Positions 54,161-64,000 of a DNA stretch of 64,000 nucleotides are shown here, piece after piece (the stretch's first letter is position 1; every line of letters begins with the position of its first letter). The stretch comes from Marinobacter piscis (GTDB taxonomy: Bacteria > Pseudomonadota > Gammaproteobacteria > Pseudomonadales > Oleiphilaceae), in the NCBI RefSeq assembly GCF_007671655.1, contig NZ_VCGX01000002.1, positions 1 to 64,000 on the forward strand, given 5' to 3'. Made by a program: the position numbers and the translations under genes. The notes under the pieces were generated by a model, which was given only the letters and a program-made list of their open reading frames with translations, ran no database searches and had not been told where the DNA came from.

Positions 54161-56317
54161 ATGAAAAAAAACAATACGGTGGTCAGCATTACCGGTCAGG
54201 GGGCGGTTTCACGATTTGATTTGCCGCCGGCCTTTGTGCGCTTGCGGGATACATCCGGACGTGCCCTGAAAAAGTTGCTGGGACGTCTTTTTGAGCGTGC
54301 TGATGACGCACTTTTTGAGTTGGCCGATCGTGCGGGAACCAATAAGGACCAGACGCTTTATTTTGACGCGATGCGCGAGCTCCGACTACAGCGTAAAACC
54401 ATCGCTGCTTCTGTAATGCAATATGTAAGTCAGGCTTTTAATGAGGTTGGCAAGTTCCGTCCGCGGCAATCCGAAGGCTCACTGGACAATGTCGATCAGA
54501 ACTCCCTGTCGCTCATTGCGCATGCAGACCTGGAGCAGCAGGTTGCCATTGACTCTCTGATTGCAAAACTGCGCAACCGCTATAAAGACCCTCTTCAGCG
54601 TTTGTCATTGCGGGTAAACCATTTGGTCCCCGGGGTTGAGCTGGCCGATAGTCAGGTGCCACTGAGCCCGGAGATAATCTGTGGCGGCCTTGAGAAGGCC
54701 TGTAATAATCTGGATATGGACATTCGGGCAAAGCTGGTGGTCTTGAAACTGTTTGACCGTCTGCTGGGAAACACTCTCGGAGATTTCTATCAGGAGGCAA
54801 ATGACACACTGGTTGATGCAGGTGTGTTGCCGGATGCAGGTCTGACCCCGACAGCAAAAACACAGGCGCGACCGGCCAAGACAACCTCCGCTCCGGTTCT
54901 ACCAGACCAGGGGGGCGTTGCCTATGCAACCTTTGCCGAGCTTAGTGCACTTCTGCAACACAGGGAAGGTCACCGGCAGGTGGCTGAACCGCCTGGAACA
55001 GGTGAGAGTAATCTGGATACGGAACAGTTGACCGCTTTGCTCAGTGAAATTCAGGCCTCATTTGGCCAGAATAAAGCGAGTGAATCAGCCTCGCTTGATC
55101 AACAGCTTCCGCGTGCTCTTGCTGCGGTCAGTCAGGGGGAGGCGCGAGTAGGTCAGATAGATAACGATGTTATCCACCTGGTGTCGATGTTGTTTGATTT
55201 TATCCTCGAGGACCGGCACCTGCATCCGGTAATGAAAGCGCTCATCGGGCGCCTGCAGATACCAGTCCTGAAGGTTGCCCTGCGTGACCGGGATTTCTTT
55301 GCCCGGGGTGGTCATCCTGCGCGCAAATTACTGAATGAGCTGGCGCTGTCAGCGATTGGCTGGAGTGAGAAGCGTCCCGGCCAGAGAGACCCGCTGCACG
55401 AGAAAATTCAGACAGTTGTAGGCCGGGTTTTGAATGACTTTACTGATAACGTGTCGCTTTTTGACGAGCTGCTTGCGGACTTCCGCCGTTTTACCGACCA
55501 GGATCGCCGTCGCCGCGAACTGATAGAGCAGCGGGTACGTGATGCCGAGGAAGGCCGGGCACGTCAGGAACGGGCAAGCACAATGGCTGAGTCTGTTATT
55601 CAGACGTTATCTGCCGGCAAGGCTGTCCCGGACTCCGTTTTAGCTGTGTTGCATGAGGTCTGGATAAAATACCTGCAGTGGGTACTGTTACGCGAAGGTG
55701 AAGACAGTGAGCGCTGGGCAGGCGCAAAAGAACTGACCGGCCATCTCATATGGAGTGTCGATCCGCAGTCGGTGGAGGGCTCTACCCGGGGCGACTTGCT
55801 CCGTGCTGCTCCCGCGATTGTGGATGATTTTCGTGCGGCCCTTCAGGAGATTTCCTGGGATCCGTTTGCTGCCGACAAAGCCGTACAGGATCTGGAAAAA
55901 GCACAGACCGAGGCGTTTACACAGCTGGCAACATCGCCGGCGTACCGACCAGATCCGAAGGTTTTAACAGAGGCCCCCGTTGCAGAAGAGCCTGAGGCTG
56001 ACGAGCCTTTAGCTGACAGGCCGGAGGTGCAGATTGATGCCCGCTGGCAGGAGCAGGCAGACAGTCTTCGAGTGGGTGCGTGGGTTGAGGTACGTCGTAA
56101 CGATGTCTGGCTCCGCTGCAAACTGGCTGCCATTATCAGAGTGACTGAAAAGTACATATTTGTTAATCGCAACGGTGCCAAAGTTGCCGAGTATTGTCGC
56201 GCCGGGCTTGCTTCAGCAATGGCGGAAGGCAATATTACGCTATTGGACGATGGGCTTATTTTTGACAGGGCACTGGAATCGATTATCGATCATCTCCGCA
56301 GTACCCGTAAAGACTGA
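54161..56317 (+). CDS. DUF1631 family protein
   Basis: 718 residues from the ATG at 54161, which has GGAG seven bases upstream; a GTG at 54110 in frame would add 17 residues but sits directly against its purine run. The chain is helical with no signal or membrane segment. Marks of DUF1631 are the RLRDTSGRALKKLLGRLFER region near 32-51, LFDFILEDRHLHPVMKALIG near 347-366 and a C-terminal part (about 640-710) with WVEVRRNDVWLRCKLAAII and VNRNGAKVAEY, which resembles a PilZ-like c-di-GMP fold. The latter is an inference from sequence pattern. It stands between nadC and ampD. Confidence 0.85.
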   Translation: MKKNNTVVSITGQGAVSRFDLPPAFVRLRDTSGRALKKLLGRLFERADDALFELADRAGTNKDQTLYFDAMRELRLQRKTIAASVMQYVSQAFNEVGKFRPRQSEGSLDNVDQNSLSLIAHADLEQQVAIDSLIAKLRNRYKDPLQRLSLRVNHLVPGVELADSQVPLSPEIICGGLEKACNNLDMDIRAKLVVLKLFDRLLGNTLGDFYQEANDTLVDAGVLPDAGLTPTAKTQARPAKTTSAPVLPDQGGVAYATFAELSALLQHREGHRQVAEPPGTGESNLDTEQLTALLSEIQASFGQNKASESASLDQQLPRALAAVSQGEARVGQIDNDVIHLVSMLFDFILEDRHLHPVMKALIGRLQIPVLKVALRDRDFFARGGHPARKLLNELALSAIGWSEKRPGQRDPLHEKIQTVVGRVLNDFTDNVSLFDELLADFRRFTDQDRRRRELIEQRVRDAEEGRARQERASTMAESVIQTLSAGKAVPDSVLAVLHEVWIKYLQWVLLREGEDSERWAGAKELTGHLIWSVDPQSVEGSTRGDLLRAAPAIVDDFRAALQEISWDPFAADKAVQDLEKAQTEAFTQLATSPAYRPDPKVLTEAPVAEEPEADEPLADRPEVQIDARWQEQADSLRVGAWVEVRRNDVWLRCKLAAIIRVTEKYIFVNRNGAKVAEYCRAGLASAMAEGNITLLDDGLIFDRALESIIDHLRSTRKD

Positions 56318-56390
56318 TTCGTGGTAACAGAGCCAGCTTTGTGCTTCAATCGGCGTCACACTGTAATGCTTTGATTACCATGGGTGTATC

Positions 56391-57020
56391 TTGTCTTATT
56401 TAACCTGCAAAAACACCAGATCAGTTATCCACCGCGAAGACATTGCTGCCCTTCAGGAAACCGGGCGTTTAACCACTGCCCGCTGGGTGCCATCACCCAA
56501 TTATGGGCCGCGCCCCCAGGGCGTACTCATAAACCTTCTGGTGATCCACAGCATCAGTTTGCCACCGCGGCAGTTTGGTGGGCCCTACATTGAAGACTTT
56601 TTCAGCAACCGCCTGAACCCGGACGAACACCCTTATTTTGCTACCATCGCCGACTTACAGGTTTCGGCCCATGCACTTATCCGTAGGGATGGGAGCCTGG
56701 TTCAGTTTGTCAGTTTACTGGACAGGGCCTGGCATGCAGGGCGGTCATGTTTTGATGGCAGAGAAGAGTGCAATGACTTTTCGATTGGCATTGAGCTTGA
56801 GGGCGCCGATGACATTCCTTATACGCCGGAACAGTATTATGCGCTGGCCGAAGTCGCAACCGTGATTACGTCGGCGTGGCCGGAGATCACCTGTGATCGC
56901 ATTACTGGCCATTGCGATATTGCTCCCGGTCGCAAAACAGATCCCGGGCCGGCCTTTGACTGGACGCACTTTCGAGCGTGCATTCAGAAGGTGCAGGCTT
57001 CCGGGAAAGAGGAGGTTTAA
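56391..57020 (+). CDS. ampD: 1,6-anhydro-N-acetylmuramyl-L-alanine amidase AmpD
   Basis: 209 residues from a TTG at 56391; no other accepted start codon lies before the conserved part, which begins ARWVPSPNYGPRPQG near 30-44. AmpD cleaves anhydro-muropeptides in wall recycling, and its loss derepresses AmpC beta-lactamase in some species. Zinc ligands are the His in LLVIHSISLP, and the His and Asp in TGHCDIAPGRKTDPGPAFDW near 173-192. The amidase fold is otherwise complete. The N-terminus is about 26 residues longer than in E. coli, and the start is the uncertain part. Confidence 0.93.
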   Translation: MSYLTCKNTRSVIHREDIAALQETGRLTTARWVPSPNYGPRPQGVLINLLVIHSISLPPRQFGGPYIEDFFSNRLNPDEHPYFATIADLQVSAHALIRRDGSLVQFVSLLDRAWHAGRSCFDGREECNDFSIGIELEGADDIPYTPEQYYALAEVATVITSAWPEITCDRITGHCDIAPGRKTDPGPAFDWTHFRACIQKVQASGKEEV

Positions 57021-57908
57021 GTGGCTCTGGTGGTGTTCTTGATTGCCTGCGTGGTCCGGCGGCGCCTTGATAATCGTAATGCGGTGTTCAGTGACGACTT
57101 GTGGCAACGTTGGTTTCAGGTGTTCAGCAAAATGAAATCCGGCGGGGAACTGCCTGCCCTGACGGGAGTATTACTGGTTCTCGTACCGGCTTTGTTGTCG
57201 GCTCTGGCCATCTATACTCTGAAAACTTTTCAGTGGCAGGTTATTGCGTATGTTCTGGAGACGTTTGTTCTTGTTTTGTTAATGGGGGTTCCCGGCTGGC
57301 GGCATTCGCTGGAATCTTATGCGCAAGCCTGGCAAAGGGGAGATATGCAGGCGGCCTGGCATCATATAAGGGAATGCTTACCGGCCAGGGAGCGTGACAC
57401 TGCCTCAACGCCAGAGTTAATGCACCTGGCTTTGTCCAAAGCGATGTTGCTGACAGTGTTCAGGCGTTACTTTCTTGTGGCGTTCGGGTATGTGGTTGGC
57501 GGTGTCGGCCTGGCCGTTTTTGTCCGCGGCCTGGTTGCTCTTACAGAGCAATGGCCCAACCTGGATGTAAGAGCGAAGTACGCGACCCTCGCTGAATGGG
57601 TAAGCTGGATACCTGTCAGAGTGCTCTCCATAACCTTCGGAATTGCCGGTGATTTGTCCGGGTGGCTCAGAGAAGTCAGACCGACGATTATGAGTCCGGG
57701 AAAAACAACCGAAGACATTCTGATCGAGTCTGCGAATGCAGCGTTATCGGGCTATGCACTTGATCCGGGAAAGTTTTCAGCGGTTCACCCGGATGAGTGG
57801 ACCCGCTTTGGCGGGCGCAGCCTGCGTGCCGTAAGGGACCTTCTGAGTCGGAGTATGCTGGTCTGGATCTGCGGGTTGGCGCTACTGGTTATTGCCGGCA
57901 TTGTCTGA
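57021..57908 (+). CDS. ampE: AmpE-like inner-membrane protein
   Basis: 295 residues from a GTG that directly follows the ampD stop, with GAGGAGG upstream. Membrane segments lie at about 3-10 (partial), 45-68, 72-95, 143-170 and 280-295. AmpE is a membrane protein of the CobD/CbiB-like fold, coupled with AmpD in beta-lactamase regulation, whose biochemical role is not settled. Match to E. coli AmpE is in the GWRHSLESYAQAWQRGDMQAA region (about 93-113, quoted in part). Converges with the adenosyltransferase gene. Confidence 0.87.
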   Translation: MALVVFLIACVVRRRLDNRNAVFSDDLWQRWFQVFSKMKSGGELPALTGVLLVLVPALLSALAIYTLKTFQWQVIAYVLETFVLVLLMGVPGWRHSLESYAQAWQRGDMQAAWHHIRECLPARERDTASTPELMHLALSKAMLLTVFRRYFLVAFGYVVGGVGLAVFVRGLVALTEQWPNLDVRAKYATLAEWVSWIPVRVLSITFGIAGDLSGWLREVRPTIMSPGKTTEDILIESANAALSGYALDPGKFSAVHPDEWTRFGGRSLRAVRDLLSRSMLVWICGLALLVIAGIV

Positions 57909-57918
57909 AGGGCTGTTT

Positions 57919-57942
57919 AAATCGGGGTTATAACCCCGATTT
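57919..57942. terminator. Bidirectional terminator between ampE and the adenosyltransferase gene
   Basis: AAATCGGGGTTA (57919-57930) and TAACCCCGATTT (57931-57942) form a perfect 24-base palindrome with A/T at both ends. It lies between two convergent genes and covers the stop codon of the minus-strand gene. Confidence 0.65.
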
Positions 57943-58485
57943 GTCCTGTTCCCACAAAATCTCTTCCGCATCTTCCCTGCGGGCGAAGACACGGGATGCA
58001 ACAAATAAAAGGTCAGACAAGCGGTTCAGGTACTGGCGAGCCAGCGGGTTAATGGAGTCCTCATGGCTGAGCGCAACCACAATGCGCTCGGCGCGCCGGC
58101 AAACGGCACGGGCAAGGTGGCACTGGGCTGCAGCAGGGCTGCCACCGGGCAGGATGAAGTTCTTCAGGGGCGGCAAGGACTCGTTCATACCGTCAAGCAG
58201 GTTCTCCAGCCAGCTTATGTGTTTTTCGCTGATCGCTTTACTGCCTGGAATTGCAAACTCACCGCCCAGATCAAACAGGTGGTGCTGAATGCGACGCAAG
58301 GTGTCCAGCATCTCATCGTTGCTGTCGAGGGTCTCAATCAGTAAGCCAATATGACAGTTCAGCTCATCTGCTGTGCCCATTGCCTCAACACGCTGAGCAT
58401 TTTTGGCAATTCGATTGCCATCGGCCAGACCGGTCGTGCCATCATCACCGGTGCGGGTATAGATCTTTGAAAGGCGATTGCCCAT
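57928..58485 (-). CDS. PduO-type ATP:cob(I)alamin adenosyltransferase
   Basis: 185 residues. It adenosylates cob(I)alamin to make coenzyme B12. The PduO signature is YTRTGDDGTTGLADGNRI near 9-26, with QHHLFDLGGEFAIP and the C-terminal CRRAERIVVAL near 128-138 and NRLSDLLFVASRVFARRE near 152-169. The protein is a trimer in its family. No other cobalamin gene is nearby, so it is likely a salvage enzyme. It follows panE by 31 bases on the same strand. Confidence 0.92.
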   Translation of the reverse strand: MGNRLSKIYTRTGDDGTTGLADGNRIAKNAQRVEAMGTADELNCHIGLLIETLDSNDEMLDTLRRIQHHLFDLGGEFAIPGSKAISEKHISWLENLLDGMNESLPPLKNFILPGGSPAAAQCHLARAVCRRAERIVVALSHEDSINPLARQYLNRLSDLLFVASRVFARREDAEEILWEQDKSGL

Positions 58486-58516
58486 GAGAGTGCTCCTGAT
58501 TGTTGAAACTAAAACG

Positions 58517-59620
58517 TTACAGACCTTGTACTCGTTCGGTCAGCATTTGGTTTACCGGCGTGGCAATACCATGGCGCTTCCCGCATTGAACAAGATAGCC
58601 ATTGATGAAACCGATCTCGGTTTTACGCCCAGTCATTACATCTGCACGCATGGAAGACGTATTGCTGGCGGTGTTCCTTGCGACGGCTTCAATTCGCTCC
58701 CGAAGAGCCTCTGACGCGACAGCCTCTGAGGTTTCAGCTTCCAACAAGGCAGATATCTCCGAGCACAGCCCATCGATATTCTGCTGGTAAAGAGCTGAGG
58801 CCAGAATGTCACCGTTAGGGCAGTCGAGAAGAGCCGTAAACGGATTGATCCCCGCGTTCACCACCAGCTTCTGCCAAAGCCGCTCCAAAATGTTGTCTAC
58901 AGAATGAACCCGCAACCCGGTCTCCGCCAGCTGCTTCACGACACTTGCTGTATGGTCAGCAGCAGAAGCGGTGAGTGCACCTACCCAGGTATCGCCGGCC
59001 CCGGCATGAACCAATACATCCGGGGAGGGACGGTTAGCGCCTTCGGTAGTGCTGGCTGCCAGAACAGGTCGTCCAGCCCAACGTTTTGCAACTACCTGCT
59101 GACTGCCCAGACCGTTCTGAAACAAAACAACAGGCGTGCTGTTCGGAATATGAGGTAACCAGGCTTCCAAAGCCGCGAGCGTGTCTCCGGCTTTCGTTGT
59201 TACGAGCAGAAGCGCTACATTCTCAGCTGATTGAAGCCAAGGCAGGGTTACGTGAGTGCGGGCATCACCAGAGACCGGCGAAGCCGTCAGGAGCCCCCTC
59301 CCGAAACCTTGTGGAGCCATGGGTGGAGTGCGAAGCACTTCACGGGCAAGCCATGGACGGCTTGCCCTGGACCTTTGGCGCGACGCAGGAGCATTAGCGC
59401 CAAAGGGCGGAACAGAGCGTACAAGGACGTATTCACAGCGTGTTTCGGGAGGGACATCCTGACGGCTGACGCTTCTCCCAAGTCGGGAAACGTTCTCACG
59501 CCGAGGCAAGAAACCACAATGCCCGGAAGGCAAAAGGGCGGCCCAAAGCCGCCCCAACGAACCCGCCCCAAGAATGGCGATTAACTCGCCACTCCCGGAC
59601 TGGTTACCCGCAGACACCAT
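58517..59620 (-). CDS. panE: 2-dehydropantoate 2-reductase with an in-frame palindromic insert
   Basis: 367 residues, against about 303 in E. coli PanE. It reduces ketopantoate to pantoate with NADPH. The nucleotide loop LGAGSLG is near 17-23, the active Lys lies in LWQKLVVNAGINPFTAL, and the Glu is in TEIGFINGY, so catalytic residues remain. Residues about 52-113 are encoded by palindromic element D and look unlike PanE: rich in Arg, Pro and Ser. Removing 62 residues gives 305. The insert sits in the NADPH-binding fold before LLLVTTKAGDTLAALEAW. Whether the protein still works is unknown. valS ends two bases before its start. Confidence 0.88.
   Translation of the reverse strand: MVSAGNQSGSGELIAILGAGSLGRLWAALLPSGHCGFLPRRENVSRLGRSVSRQDVPPETRCEYVLVRSVPPFGANAPASRQRSRASRPWLAREVLRTPPMAPQGFGRGLLTASPVSGDARTHVTLPWLQSAENVALLLVTTKAGDTLAALEAWLPHIPNSTPVVLFQNGLGSQQVVAKRWAGRPVLAASTTEGANRPSPDVLVHAGAGDTWVGALTASAADHTASVVKQLAETGLRVHSVDNILERLWQKLVVNAGINPFTALLDCPNGDILASALYQQNIDGLCSEISALLEAETSEAVASEALRERIEAVARNTASNTSSMRADVMTGRKTEIGFINGYLVQCGKRHGIATPVNQMLTERVQGL
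59282..59467. repeat. Palindromic element D, inserted in frame in panE
   Basis: Arms at 59282-59307 and 59442-59467 pair at 23 of 26 positions, with mismatches only in a four-base bubble. The length is 186 bases, exactly 62 codons. Inside, hairpins include a nine-base stem closing ATGGAC (59344-59367; GTCCAT on the other strand), TAC-AAGGAC-GTA (59420-59431) and a ten-base stem (59372-59381 with 59397-59406). The loops match the RTCCNT pattern of A-C when read on the minus strand. It is longer and more nested than A-C. Confidence 0.85.
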
Positions 59621-59622
59621 AA

Positions 59623-62475
<2,853 letters not shown>

Positions 62476-62570
62476 GGGGTTGCTGGCGACCGTTTGATTG
62501 ATTCTGAAGGGGAATTTAAAACGCCCGATTATACATGGTCAGTGGGATTGCGGCGAACCCACGTACTGGA

Positions 62571-64000
<1,430 letters not shown>

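Overview
The window looks like a piece of conserved chromosome from a marine gammaproteobacterium close to Marinobacter. This rests on protein content and gene order (surE-pcm-DUF368-nlpD-rpoS, rsxABCDGE-nth, eno-ftsB-ispD-ispF-truD, nadC-DUF1631-ampD-ampE, and a DUF4212/symporter cluster of Pseudomonas/Marinobacter type), not on any search. Base composition and coding style look even throughout. I see no transposase, integrase, phage gene, tRNA or CRISPR array, and no gene-free stretch longer than 300 bases.

Layout. 1-170: a 5S rRNA and its terminator, the tail of an rRNA operon. 275-9363 (minus): a transport and sensing cluster, made of a cNMP/CBS/DUF294 nucleotidyltransferase protein, a DnaQ-like exonuclease, a DUF4212 subunit with its sodium:solute symporter, a small membrane protein, and a hybrid histidine kinase whose sensor is itself a symporter domain. 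9434-17088: an Smr protein, a tiny repeat lipoprotein, a two-subunit molybdenum oxidoreductase with its XdhC factor, a DUF3080 lipoprotein, DUF2069, WrbA, ArsC and a lipoprotein thioredoxin. 17163-28852: dnaE, accA, tilS, pyrG, kdsA, eno, ftsB, ispD and ispF, covering replication, fatty acid, tRNA, CTP, Kdo, glycolysis, division and isoprenoid functions. 28849-34489: truD, surE, pcm, a DUF368 undecaprenyl-phosphate transporter, nlpD and rpoS. 34681-43565: a chalcone-isomerase-like protein, nth, the six-subunit Rsx/Rnf complex and metG. 43705-50076: apbC, dcd, DUF416, avtA, DUF3108, purN and purM. 50253-57908: DUF2066, a CDP-alcohol phosphatidyltransferase, hda, yqcC, nadC, DUF1631, ampD and ampE. 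57928-64000: a cobalamin adenosyltransferase, panE, valS, holC and the 3' part of pepA.

The least ordinary signal is a family of palindromic elements of about 100-190 bp. Three lie between genes (kdsA/eno, ftsB/ispD, apbC/dcd). The fourth appears to lie inside panE, where it reads through in frame and adds about 62 residues to a protein that would otherwise have normal length. Each copy has long, nearly perfect self-complementary arms, but the arm sequences are unrelated between copies. The inner parts carry small hairpins whose six-base loops recur as RTCCNT while their stems vary. How such arms stay matched while changing, and what moves the elements, cannot be told from this window; no coding partner is visible.
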